64,000 nucleotides of DNA from an uncultured Rubripirellula sp. GTDB taxonomy: Bacteria; Planctomycetota; Planctomycetia; Pirellulales; Pirellulaceae. A program made the position numbers and the translations under genes. The DNA lies in contig CALJHC010000017.1 in assembly GCA_938075415.1 (NCBI GenBank), positions 53,164 through 117,163 on the forward strand. The letters are read 5' to 3'. How positions within the stretch are numbered: position 1 is the stretch's first letter; each line of letters begins with the position of its first letter. The notes under the pieces are model-generated. The model was not told the DNA's origin and made no database searches. It was given only the letters and a program-made list of their open reading frames with translations. Of this stretch, positions 18,949 to 27,735 are shown one piece after another.

Positions 18949-19002
18949 TTATCGCGAAATTCGCCAAGATCGCGGTGTCTCACCGTCAAGTGCGTAAAGT
19001 GC

Positions 19003-20934
19003 ATGTCTGAATCTCCATCGAATCCCGCATCAAGCGATTCCGAACAAGTCGACTCCGCAGGCTATGTGGTTGTTGCTCGGCGATACCGCCCTCGGAGCTT
19101 CGAAGAACTTGTTGGTCAGCAGCATGTGGGACAGGCACTCAAGAATGCGATTGAGACCAATCGAGTCGGGCACGCCTACCTGTTCACTGGTGCCCGCGGT
19201 GTTGGCAAAACCAGCATGGCTCGAATCTTCGCAAAATCCCTCAACAGCTGCGACGGGCCAACAGCATCCCCTGATCAGGACTCCGAAATCTCTCAGGCGA
19301 TTGATTCGGGGGAAGATGTTGATGTGATCGAAATCGATGGAGCGAGCAATCGCGGAATTGATGAGATCAGAAGCTTGCGAGCCAACATCGGAGTCAGGCC
19401 GAGCCGTTCGCGTTACAAGATTTACATCATTGATGAAGTTCACATGCTAACGACTCCGGCATTCAACGCGTTGTTGAAGACACTGGAGGAGCCACCCGAG
19501 CATGTGAAATTCATCTTCTGCACCACTGATCCTGAAAAGATCCCGATCACTGTCTTGAGCCGCTGTCAACGTTTTGATTTTGCGCCCGTGGAACTGCAAG
19601 AAATCATCACTCGGCTTCGATACATAATTGAGAATGAAAACTCTGAGGCTGATGAAGATGCCTTGGAGCTGATCGCCAGAAGAGCCGCTGGCTCGATGCG
19701 TGATAGTCAATCACTGCTCGAGCAAGTCCTCAGCTTCAGCAGCGGCAAGCTAACAGCAGACCAAGTTCACACGATGCTTGGTACCGCTAACGACGAGCGA
19801 CTTCATTCGCTCGCCGAAGCCCTAGCATCGCGAGACTCCGCCCTTGCGCTGCGACAGGTTGATGCCGCGATCGACCAAGGGGTGGACGCGGGAAGACTTG
19901 CAGAACAACTGCTTGGCTATTTCCGGGATTTAATGGCTGTTTCTGTCGGCTGCGATGCCTCAATGCTGCGACACACCTCTGCTTCAATGCATCAATCACT
20001 TCATGCCTTGGGTCAGCAATGGGGACTGCAGACGGTGCTTGCAGTTGTCGGACTGGTCGACCAAACACTCGTTCGAAGTCGCCACAGCCTTCACGCTCGT
20101 GTCTTACTTGAGGCTTCACTCATTCAAATCTGCAATCTTCCTGATTTGCAGCAAATTGCTGACCTTGCAGCAGCCTCTGAATCCTTTGAAGGGGCACCGA
20201 AAGTCGGCGAAAAAAAAAAGGGTGAGTCACAGCTCTCTGCAGTGACTTCAAAGTCCAACCCCGCTTCGGCCCAAACGCGAACGGTCCAATTCGGATCCGA
20301 GGATAACAACGAGTCGAAAAACAGCCCTGAACAAAGCTCCCGAGCAATCCAACCCTCTGTGGATTCGCCCACCCAGCCAAAGACTCCACCACGCTCCGAC
20401 AACCACAACATAAGCCAAGCCTCCGAATCCGGCTCTAACCCGGGTTCGACTAACTCCTCTGTCCCTTCCAGCCAACGTAACGATTCTCCATCAGATCCGC
20501 AAAAGCAAACTGCGACCGCCTCTTCCAACGGAGAGCCGTGGACCCAGCATCAAGCTGAAACTGCTTGGCAAGAAACACTGAAGAATCTCGAATCGATGAC
20601 AGAGTCTTTCGCCAGAATGGTTGAGAAGATCGAAGTCACAGGACCAGCTTCCCTAAAACTTTACCTCCCATTCGACGGAACTCTCGCGAAAAGAAGATTC
20701 GATACCCCAGAACATCGTGATGCGATTGCTTCCCAACTCTCCTCGGCCGCCGGAAGGAAAATCCGACTTGAAGTGGATCTCTTGGCTCAACCAAGGCAGC
20801 GTCCTGAGCCACCAACCAGCAATTCAAAACCATCCCGAATGCAGCGAATGCGTGAAATCGAAAACAACCCACTGGTGAAGGAATGCTTGGAACTCTTCGA
20901 AGCCGAAATCGCTAAGATCGATAAAGCTCGTTAG
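19003..20934 (+). CDS. dnaX: DNA polymerase III subunits tau and gamma
   Basis: 643 residues from the ATG at 19003; the open frame runs back to 18928 but would start inside the SRP RNA. Clamp-loader ATPase: Walker A GARGVGKTS (residues 63-71), Walker B IYIIDEVHM, sensor 1 FCTTDPEKIP, arginine-finger motif SRCQRF and sensor 2 GSMRDSQSLL. The zinc module between Walker A and VIEIDGAS normally has four cysteines, and only Cys83 (NSC) remains. Residues about 390-530 are a disordered linker, followed by a C-terminal tau-like region (WQETLKNLESMTESFARMVEK). A ten-A run near codon 404 probably directs frameshifting to a gamma-like 407-residue product. It forms an operon with ybaB and recR. Confidence 0.95.
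   Translation: MSESPSNPASSDSEQVDSAGYVVVARRYRPRSFEELVGQQHVGQALKNAIETNRVGHAYLFTGARGVGKTSMARIFAKSLNSCDGPTASPDQDSEISQAIDSGEDVDVIEIDGASNRGIDEIRSLRANIGVRPSRSRYKIYIIDEVHMLTTPAFNALLKTLEEPPEHVKFIFCTTDPEKIPITVLSRCQRFDFAPVELQEIITRLRYIIENENSEADEDALELIARRAAGSMRDSQSLLEQVLSFSSGKLTADQVHTMLGTANDERLHSLAEALASRDSALALRQVDAAIDQGVDAGRLAEQLLGYFRDLMAVSVGCDASMLRHTSASMHQSLHALGQQWGLQTVLAVVGLVDQTLVRSRHSLHARVLLEASLIQICNLPDLQQIADLAAASESFEGAPKVGEKKKGESQLSAVTSKSNPASAQTRTVQFGSEDNNESKNSPEQSSRAIQPSVDSPTQPKTPPRSDNHNISQASESGSNPGSTNSSVPSSQRNDSPSDPQKQTATASSNGEPWTQHQAETAWQETLKNLESMTESFARMVEKIEVTGPASLKLYLPFDGTLAKRRFDTPEHRDAIASQLSSAAGRKIRLEVDLLAQPRQRPEPPTSNSKPSRMQRMREIENNPLVKECLELFEAEIAKIDKAR
20187..20250 (+). promoter_or_regulatory. 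Probable programmed -1 frameshift (or slippage) signal in dnaX
   Basis: The zero frame reads GAA AAA AAA AAG GGT GAG across a run of ten A (20210-20219). A -1 slip on A-AAA-AAG gives GGG then a TGA stop at 20223-20225, ending the protein one residue after the slip, as in the E. coli gamma subunit. A hairpin follows after a 4-nt spacer: 20225-20230 pairs with 20242-20247, with two further pairs outside (20223-20224 with 20249-20250 across a bulge) and two inside. A GAAGGGG Shine-Dalgarno-like motif lies at 20188-20194. Gaining one A in the mRNA gives the same stop, and losing one A also terminates within a few codons. Confidence 0.7.
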
Positions 20935-21131
20935 CAAATCACCACACACGATCGGCGGCTAAAACTCTAATCCCTGGCCAGCAACTAATTCCACGTTGCA
21001 AACTTGATTTGCAAACACAATTTGTAAAAGCCTTCAATCTTGACGCTCACCCCTGAAACCAGAAGATCAAATCGTCTCATCCAACGTCGTTCATCCCCAG
21101 CACCTCGTTAATCAAGCACTAGAGAAAAAAC

Positions 21132-21488
21132 ATGTTCAAAGGACTCGGAAACCTCGGCAACATCGCAACCATGATGGGGTCACTTCAGAAACTACCTGAA
21201 ATGCTGAGCGAGCTGAATGAACGCATGAAGCAAGAAACGGTCACCGCAAGTTCGAATTGCGGTCAGGTAAAAATCACGATGAACGGTACGGGGCAAGTTC
21301 AGTCCGTCGAAATCAGTGATGGCATAGCCAAGGATTCACTGCCCCAAGCCATTCAAGACGCAACCAATGCTGCCGGCGCCGCGGCGAAACAAGTCTATGC
21401 CACGGCAATTCGTGAACTTGCCACGGAACTGGAACTTAATCTGCCGGGAATGGACAGCCTCTTAACCAACCTGACAGGAGGCCAGTGA
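21132..21488 (+). CDS. ybaB: YbaB/EbfC family nucleoid-associated protein
   Basis: 118 residues. A Met/Gly-rich N-terminus (MFKGLGNLGNIATMMGSLQKLPEMLSEL) leads into the helical part. The core strand pattern VKITMNGTGQVQSVEISDGI, the helix LPQAIQDATNAAGAAAKQVYATAIREL and a Gly-Met-rich end are typical of the family. These small dimers bind DNA and sit between dnaX and recR in many genomes. Its stop is 3 bases before the recR ATG, so the two are translationally linked. Confidence 0.95.
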   Translation: MFKGLGNLGNIATMMGSLQKLPEMLSELNERMKQETVTASSNCGQVKITMNGTGQVQSVEISDGIAKDSLPQAIQDATNAAGAAAKQVYATAIRELATELELNLPGMDSLLTNLTGGQ

Positions 21489-21491
21489 GCA

Positions 21492-22091
21492 ATGGCTGAT
21501 CACGGAGGAGCAGTTGCCGAACTGGTGGAGCAATTAGGTCGTTTACCCGGCATTGGCCGAAAAAGTGCTGAACGACTCGCCTTTCACCTGCTTCGCGTTA
21601 GCGAGCAAGAAGCTTTAGGATTGTCCGAAGCGATCAGACGCGTTCGTCAGGATGTCAGGTATTGCTCCAAGTGCTTCAATCTCTCAGAGGCAGAGACATG
21701 CCTGATCTGCGCCGATTCGAGCCGAGACCAAACACGGCTCTGCATCGTGGAACAACCGCGTGATTTAATGAGTTTGGAACAATCCGCTGCCTTCAAAGGG
21801 GTGTACCACGTACTGCTTGGACGAATCGCTCCGCTAGACGGAATTGGGCCGGACCAACTAACCATCGAGCCACTGATTGATCGCGTACGCCATGGCAGCT
21901 TCACCGAAGTCATCATGGCGACAAACCCCACCATTGAGGGTGATGGCACCGCACTCTACATCAGTAACCTTCTGAGTGAATTCCCGATCGAAATCACGCG
22001 ACTTGCCCGGGGAATCACCGCTGGCAGCGTTTTGGAATATGCCAATCGGGAAGTGATCACCGATGCCCTAAGTGGTCGCCAGAAACTATAA
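21492..22091 (+). CDS. recR: Recombination mediator RecR
   Basis: 199 residues, the usual length. It has an N-terminal helix-hairpin-helix (LGRLPGIGRKSAERLAFHLL) and a C4 zinc finger YCSKCFNLSEAETCLICAD. The Toprim domain starts at LCIVEQPRDLMSLEQ and contains YHVLLGRIAPLDGIGPDQL and ATNPTIEGDGTALYI. The C-terminal Walker-like segment ITRLARGITAGSVLEYANREVITDALSGR completes the family pattern. With RecO/RecF it loads RecA onto SSB-coated gaps. It is the third gene of the ffs-dnaX-ybaB-recR block. Confidence 0.97.
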   Translation: MADHGGAVAELVEQLGRLPGIGRKSAERLAFHLLRVSEQEALGLSEAIRRVRQDVRYCSKCFNLSEAETCLICADSSRDQTRLCIVEQPRDLMSLEQSAAFKGVYHVLLGRIAPLDGIGPDQLTIEPLIDRVRHGSFTEVIMATNPTIEGDGTALYISNLLSEFPIEITRLARGITAGSVLEYANREVITDALSGRQKL

Positions 22092-22544
22092 TTGGAACGG
22101 TATTCGCACAATTGTGGCGAAACTGCCGTTTCGGCACTAGTTTCCTCGACAAAAACGGGTTCATTCTTCTTAACCTAGGGATTCGATCAAGTCGTCATCG
22201 CAAGCGAACGAGGATGACCGAGAAACCAAAGGAAGAAGAAGCCAGAGTTTTTTTGATGACAGTCAAGCCAACGAGAACTGCAAAGCACTCACTTTGTGGC
22301 GAGCGTTTTTGGCGGCTCAAAACGCCGAGAAAGAAGCAATTATCAGGCGGAACGATCATCAGAGCAAAGGCTCCTGTTCAAACCGCCGATGGTTTTCAGA
22401 GCACATCAAAATCCAAGAGAGAGACTCAGAGATCTCTGTCCGAAAACCATGAGTTCAGATTGACAGTAGGGCAGTGCGTTTAACCACACCAGCCAGGAAT
22501 TCCGAAGCACTGGCGCTAAATTGAATTACGAGAGATGAACAATC
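22092..22544. other. Intergenic upstream of rpoN
   Basis: No supported gene. A plus-strand frame of 123 codons (22112-22483) is rich in Lys/Arg/Thr with no domain and is rejected. The rpoN promoter or leader is expected here. Confidence 0.45.
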
Positions 22545-24041
22545 ATGCGGATGTCGATGGGCCTGCAGGCCCGACAATTGCAAACCCAGAAACTGGCTCC
22601 TCGGATGATCCAGTCGATGGAGATATTGCAGTTGCCTGCAATGGCTTTGCAGGAACGCATAGAGCAAGAGATGAACGAGAATCCCCTGCTTGAGCAACAG
22701 GAAATTGATCCCCTCGCGCCGGATGATGCTGACGATTCACTGCCCGAAAAAGACACGCGAAGCGAGAGTGAGAAAGAGCTGGTTGTCGATAATGAACACG
22801 ACAACCAGGAAGATTTTGAGCGCCTGCAAAATATAATCTCAGAGCTTCCCAATACATTTGACGAATCGTTCCGTCGTTCATCAGGTGGAATGCAAGACGA
22901 GTCCGACCGCCGACATGACTTGATGGCCAATGCGGTTTCTCGGCCCGAATCGCTTAACGATTTCTTACTTCATCAATTGGCCGAATTAGACATCGATGAT
23001 CGAGTTGAGCAATTCGCTGAGCGAATCATCAGCACTCTCGACGCAAGAGATGGTGGCTACCTGAGAACGCCCCTGATCGATTTGCTTCCACAGTCTCACC
23101 AAAGTGAAGACATGGAGTATGCCGAGCGAGGACTGGCGGTGGTTCAATCGTTGGAGCCCACGGGAATTGCAGCACGTAGCCTCTGCGAATGCCTGCTGAT
23201 GCAAATCAAACGATCTTTTCCGCACTACGAGGAGATGCAAACGCTCATTGAATCGCATCTTGATGACCTCGCTGAAAACCGGCTGCCGCAGATCGCAAAA
23301 AAAACGGGTTACTCGATCGAGTTGATCCAAGAGGTCCGCGCGGAACTGCATGTCCTGAACCCAAAACCTGGCGCCGCATTCATGGAGACTTACGTCCCCA
23401 ATGTCACGCCTGATATTATTCTCGAGCGAGATGACAACGGGGATTACCAAGTTCGATTAGACGATGACCGAGTGCCCACGCTTTTCATCAGCGACTATTA
23501 CCGAAAACGACTTCAGGATCCCAACTGCACCTCCGAAGAGCGAGAATTCATCAAGAGTAAAATCAATGGGGCTCAATGGTTGATTGATTCGATTGAGCAA
23601 CGCAGAAGCACCTTGACGCGTGTTGCGCAAGCCATCGTTGAGCACCAGAAGAAATTCTTGGATGAAGGCCCCGAATCGATTGAACCGTTAAAGATGCAGC
23701 AGATAGCAGACAAAGTGGGTGTGCACGTCACCACGGTAAGTCGAGCGGTCGATGACAAATGGATGCAGACACCGCGAGGAATCCTTCCCCTGAAACGCTT
23801 CTTCGTTGGCGGCACCCAGAACGAAGATGGTGAAGACGTTGCGTGGGACACCATTCGGATTAAGCTTCAAGACCTTATCGACAAGGAAGACAAAAGCGAT
23901 CCTTACAGTGATGAAAAGATCGTTGATGAACTCAAGAAAGTCGGCATGAATGTTGCGAGAAGAACGGTAACTAAATACCGAAAGCGAATGGGGATCCCCA
24001 GCAGTCGACAACGTCGCGACTGGACGCTGGCAAAAAGGTAG
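22545..24041 (+). CDS. rpoN: RNA polymerase sigma-54 factor RpoN
   Basis: 498 residues, full length. Region I is Gln/Leu-rich: LQARQLQTQKLAPRMIQSMEILQLP, then MNENPLLEQQE. An acidic region II spans about residues 45-130. The core-binding domain follows (LAELDIDDRVEQFAERIISTLDARDGGYL ... LQSLEPTGIAARSL), then a helix-turn-helix (MQQIADKVGVHVTTVSRAVDDKWMQTPRGILPLKRFF). The RpoN box at the C-terminus reads ARRTVTKYRKRMGIPSSRQRR, where most proteins have ARRTVAKYRE. Sigma-54 holoenzyme needs AAA activators and recognises -24/-12 promoters. No sigma-54 activator with a GAFTGA loop is encoded in the window. ATG 22545 is followed by an alternative ATG at 22551. Confidence 0.97.
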   Translation: MRMSMGLQARQLQTQKLAPRMIQSMEILQLPAMALQERIEQEMNENPLLEQQEIDPLAPDDADDSLPEKDTRSESEKELVVDNEHDNQEDFERLQNIISELPNTFDESFRRSSGGMQDESDRRHDLMANAVSRPESLNDFLLHQLAELDIDDRVEQFAERIISTLDARDGGYLRTPLIDLLPQSHQSEDMEYAERGLAVVQSLEPTGIAARSLCECLLMQIKRSFPHYEEMQTLIESHLDDLAENRLPQIAKKTGYSIELIQEVRAELHVLNPKPGAAFMETYVPNVTPDIILERDDNGDYQVRLDDDRVPTLFISDYYRKRLQDPNCTSEEREFIKSKINGAQWLIDSIEQRRSTLTRVAQAIVEHQKKFLDEGPESIEPLKMQQIADKVGVHVTTVSRAVDDKWMQTPRGILPLKRFFVGGTQNEDGEDVAWDTIRIKLQDLIDKEDKSDPYSDEKIVDELKKVGMNVARRTVTKYRKRMGIPSSRQRRDWTLAKR

Positions 24042-24733
24042 CGTTCAACCGCTGCAACGTTCTGACTGCCCAGAATCGCTGTGTCCGCGATAAATGTGCG
24101 GACTATCCACCCTCGTTCCAATTGACCGACTCAGTTGCATAAGCCGTTGCAATCTTGATGCTTCATCAAATTCGCTACAGTCAATTAAGCCCCAATGACT
24201 GATCGGCGGTCAAATGCCTTCCTCCACCGGCCGCGGCGATCGCTCACATCGCATCTGTGGGCGAATATCGCACCAAGCTCGCCCGTTCAGCAGAGCTTTG
24301 TGATCTCAGGTGATGCTTGATGGAATCAGCATCCAAAAACCTTTATCCGCGGGATCAAAAGGATCAGAAGCCAAAATCGTGACTGCTGACTGAGATCTCA
24401 CCTTGAGCCACTGCCTTCAAATAACCGGTCCCCAAGATTTCACGACTCCACAGCAACCCTGAATTCATCCACGGCAAAAGAAAAATCAACCCTCTTGATC
24501 GAAAACGAGTCAAACTCTCTCTCGCATCGCTGATATCTGATTGCCTTGCTGCCATCGCAGCAACTTCTTTTTCTTGACAGAAACTCAAACGTCATGACTC
24601 TATCGAATTATCAATTAACCTGCATCGATTACCTGAAGAACCTAACGTCGAAAGACTTGACTTACTTCATGACCAGCGAGATTAATTACAAAGAAAACAG
24701 TGCAACAAAGACCGGTCAAGTTGAATCAAGTAG
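24042..24733. other. Intergenic between rpoN and comF-like gene
   Basis: No supported gene. Short frames on both strands lack recognisable patterns. No rho-independent terminator for rpoN was found. Confidence 0.45.
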
Positions 24734-25549
24734 ATGCAACGATTTCGAGAGACACGAGAACAAATAACCGAGGATCTTCGTGAGCTAGGTAACTGGACGC
24801 TTCAACAACTATTTCCCGCGACCTGCCGACTATGCTTGGCACCGGTTCAACTGGGTGATTTTTGCAACGAATGCCGAAGCGAGTTGAACGAGAGCAAACC
24901 TCTGATGACGAGGTCATGCCGGCGTTGTGCAACGCCTCTTCCTCTGGACGAAGAAAAGGAGAAAGAACAGAACCCGTTAGAAGTGACTCAAAAGCACTGC
25001 CCCTCGTGCGTGAATCAAACAGTTCATTGGCATCGAGCGGATGCAATGTGGGCCTATCGAGGCCGCGTACGAGATGCGATTGTCAAGGCAAAGTCAACCC
25101 ACAACTCGGCCTTGAGTCACGCTCTGGGTGTCCAACTCGGCGAATATCTAGAGAGAACTTATCAGCTCGCAAAACCCGATCTCGTCACTTTCGTTCCAAG
25201 CCACCGAAATCGCAGAGTGACAAGGGGCGGCGAGGGCACAGCCTTCTTGGCACAAGGAGTCGCCGCGACTCTCGGTCGACCTTGCCGAAACCTGCTAAGT
25301 GTCCGTCGGCCGATCGCAAAACAAGCCTGGCTCAACGACTTCCAACGCTCGCAAAATGTGAAAGACGCTTTCAAGATTCGATCGATTCACTTCACTCATT
25401 TTCGAAAAGCAGGTACGTCACCTCATGTCTTGATCGTTGATGATGTCATGACCACCGGGGCGACAGCCAATGAGGTATGTCGAACACTAAAACGCGCTGG
25501 AGCAAAATGCCTCTCTGTTTCGGTGGTTGCTCGATCGCTGACGCGATAA
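24734..25549 (+). CDS. ComF family phosphoribosyltransferase-like protein
   Basis: 271 residues. The N-terminal double zinc-ribbon reads CRLCLAPVQLGDFCNEC and SCRRCATPL ... HCPSCV. The PRTase domain begins at ADAMWAYRGRVRDAIVKAKSTHNSAL, a family-typical 'y.g.vr.li..lK' segment, and continues with LVTFVPSHRNRRVTRGGEGTAFLAQGVA. The PRPP-binding loop VLIVDDVMTTGATANEV is intact. ComF proteins support DNA uptake in competent bacteria; homologues elsewhere have unclear roles. No other competence genes are adjacent. ATG 24734 opens a plausible amphipathic helix; little Shine-Dalgarno signal is visible. Confidence 0.88.
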   Translation: MQRFRETREQITEDLRELGNWTLQQLFPATCRLCLAPVQLGDFCNECRSELNESKPLMTRSCRRCATPLPLDEEKEKEQNPLEVTQKHCPSCVNQTVHWHRADAMWAYRGRVRDAIVKAKSTHNSALSHALGVQLGEYLERTYQLAKPDLVTFVPSHRNRRVTRGGEGTAFLAQGVAATLGRPCRNLLSVRRPIAKQAWLNDFQRSQNVKDAFKIRSIHFTHFRKAGTSPHVLIVDDVMTTGATANEVCRTLKRAGAKCLSVSVVARSLTR

Positions 25550-26082
25550 AAAACGATCATCTGCAAGGACGTGGTAATTGGCATGGCAAGTGGGTGACAA
25601 TTTGTCACCAACACCTCGCAATCCAAATAGCTCGCGAGGTAAACAAAAGCACCGAAAAAAACGGAACAACGAAAACGAGATCAAGCCAGATTGCCTTGAC
25701 TCCAAAAAATCTCGGCCCCACTCGGTGTCGCATCTCACCAGACAGATGTGAATCCTCACGGGAACAACCGAGAACCAGACGGAGAACAACCGGGAACGGT
25801 CATGAGATTTACAAAAAACGCCGATAGAGATACCAGACGCAGGATGTGGCATTTCGGGAGTTAAGGCTCAAACCATCTCCTTTTGGATGCGTACTACACT
25901 AGGTTGAGTCAAGGAACGGGCGGAAATTCCTCGGCTCGCTGCTCCAAAAACAGTTCAACACCGGCGGCCGTGACCAATTCGCTCGAAAAATCGGCGAATC
26001 GATCAGTTTTCGAGCTAGCGTTGCAGAGCGGCACTCGCGATCGATCCATTCCTTTTTACCGTCAATCAAGAGCCAAAATCTC
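25550..26082. other. Intergenic
   Basis: No supported gene. It contains the perfect palindrome listed separately at 25593 and otherwise nothing recognised. Confidence 0.45.
25593..25609. repeat. Perfect 8-1-8 palindrome
   Basis: GGTGACAA and TTGTCACC separated by a single T, 44 bases after the comF-like stop. It could be an operator. It is not followed by a T-run, so it is not a canonical terminator. Confidence 0.6.
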
Positions 26083-27042
26083 ATGGCAAGGTCCAAACGG
26101 AATTCTGAAGCCCCAGCTCGGCCAAGAATTCGAAGCGGCGGTTTCCGAAGGGCCGTGCTTCGTGGCCTCGCAGTCGTCTTGCCACCCCTGCTTACCATTG
26201 TGGTACTGATCTGGGCCTGGTCGACAATTGAATCCTATGTGCTCACGCCAATTGAATCGTGGGTACGCTGGGGAATTGTGGCCAATGTCGAGGACACCAT
26301 CACCGAAATACCCGCCGGCGCCCAACCAACCCTGACCACCCGTCGGATGGATGGCTTCACCTTCGAGGGTATCAGGTACGTTCCCGATCCAACCGGCCGC
26401 CGCTACTTACCCGAGCGTGTCAAAAAAGCGGTCGATCAGCGTCTCGGCGACTTTGGCCCGTTTACCGCTGCACCATCGAGTGCGAATGCCTATTGGCACC
26501 GATATGTGCAACTGAGGTACCTGCAACGAAGATTCGTGGTCCCAGTCTTCCTCATTATCTTTCTGACGGCACTTTATTTCCTCGGCCGAATCGTCACGAT
26601 CGGACTTGGCCGATGGGTTCTGCAAGGATTCGAACGGGCCATTCTCGGCACGCCTTTGGTCAGCAAAGTTTATGGCAGTGTGAAACAAGTCACCGACTTT
26701 GCGTTCAGCGAACGCGAAATTGAATTCAATCGAGTTGTCGCCATCGAGTATCCCCGTAAGGGAATCTGGTCAATCGGTTTCGTTACTGGCAACAGTATGC
26801 GAGAAATTGCTGAAGTCACCGGCGAGCCCATGCTGAGTGTCCTCATGCCCACAAGTCCGATGCCAATGACTGGATTTACCGTGACTGTAAAAAAAAGTGA
26901 TGCCGTTGACCTGAATTTGACCATCGACGAAGCCATTCAATTTATTGTCAGCTGTGGTGTCGTGGTGCCCTCGCAGCAGCTTTCCAATGCAGCGCCGAGT
27001 AACCGACTTGCTGAAACAGACACCCTGGAATCCTCGCAGTAA
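26083..27042 (+). CDS. DUF502 family membrane protein
   Basis: 319 residues. A basic N-terminus (ARSKRNSEAPARPRIRSGGFRR) precedes the first membrane helix, VLRGLAVVLPPLLTIVVLIWAWSTI. A periplasmic loop with SYVLTPIESWVRWG leads to a second helix, FVVPVFLIIFLTALYFLGRIVTIGLG. The soluble domain has the family pattern: ERAILGTPLVSKVYGSVKQVTDF, VVAIEYPRKGIWSIGFVTG, VLMPTSPMPMTGFTVTVKKSDAVDLNLTIDEAIQFIVSCGVVVP. The family is widespread and poorly characterised; the plant homologue COV1 affects vascular patterning. Role here unknown. Confidence 0.88.
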   Translation: MARSKRNSEAPARPRIRSGGFRRAVLRGLAVVLPPLLTIVVLIWAWSTIESYVLTPIESWVRWGIVANVEDTITEIPAGAQPTLTTRRMDGFTFEGIRYVPDPTGRRYLPERVKKAVDQRLGDFGPFTAAPSSANAYWHRYVQLRYLQRRFVVPVFLIIFLTALYFLGRIVTIGLGRWVLQGFERAILGTPLVSKVYGSVKQVTDFAFSEREIEFNRVVAIEYPRKGIWSIGFVTGNSMREIAEVTGEPMLSVLMPTSPMPMTGFTVTVKKSDAVDLNLTIDEAIQFIVSCGVVVPSQQLSNAAPSNRLAETDTLESSQ

Positions 27043-27735
27043 AAACCACCCCGTTGCTACACCGAAAATCCTGAAAAGGATGGGACAGCAGCCACTTCTT
27101 ACCTTGGACCCATCAGCGGCAATTTCCATTGCCCGTCTGGATTAGGAAATCCCCAAAATCAAGGACTTCCCCAGTGAAATTGAAGCGGTGAAATTCGGCT
27201 GATCCGGCAAAAAAACATCGAGACGGGTGATTCCCCCGCCGTTAACGGGTCGATCGGCGGTGGCAGGGAAGGGAAGCTACCTATTCGAGGTGCCCTCGCT
27301 ACGGGTATCCTAGGCTCCACTGAGTGGTTCGGCCGTTTCACGGCATGACCCTCACTCCTCAGAGAATTTGATTGGATCGCCAACTTCCCTGCATTGCCCG
27401 ACTTCATCGCATTTCAGAGGGTTGGAATCGACGAACCGTTGCAGCGAAGGAAAAACGTTGATTGGGTTCAATGAATGAATTCTCTGTGCCAAATCAATCT
27501 GCTTCACTTGCAACGCTAAGGATCCGCCGTGAGTCCTCTCAAACGATGCGAGTGAGCCGAAAGGATGTTGCAGCTGAATTTCGCGAGTCGTATCGGGAAT
27601 GATGCAAAATCACCTTGGGTGCATTGAGGACCACAATGAGCAAACACTCACGACAAGATTAAAATCCACGCATACGGCTTCAGACCGCAACCAACAAGTT
27701 GTTACCCAACGCCACGCCCATCGACTGATGACGAG
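27043..27735. other. Intergenic upstream of miaB, with a structured element
   Basis: No protein gene supported. The middle part (27236-27344) is dense in hairpins and is listed separately. The remainder, up to the miaB ATG, shows nothing I recognise. Confidence 0.45.
27236..27344. ncRNA. Possible structured RNA (string of GC-rich hairpins)
   Basis: Within 110 bases: CCGCCG/CGGCGG (27236-27241 with 27255-27260); GGTGGC/GCTACC (27259-27264 with 27276-27281, one G-U if read on the plus strand); CGAGG-TGC-CCTCG (27286-27298); CCAC-TGA-GTGG (27317-27327); GCCGT-TTC-ACGGC (27332-27344). The first two stems share two bases and could be alternatives. The G-U pair favours plus-strand transcription, while a run of seven A before the element would be a T-run on the minus strand. 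No known RNA family was recognised. Confidence 0.4.

Noticed and set aside
18928..19002. Longer dnaX N-terminus starting at 18928
   Set aside because: It would start with a non-ATG codon inside the 3' arm of the SRP RNA, and the added residues lack conservation-like character.
22112..22483. 123-codon plus-strand frame between recR and rpoN
   Set aside because: Lys/Arg/Thr-rich with no hydrophobic core pattern, domain or ribosome-binding site.
27159..27407. 82-codon minus-strand frame upstream of miaB
   Set aside because: It crosses the hairpin cluster, is Pro/Ser/Arg-rich and shows no protein pattern; structured RNA explains the sequence better.
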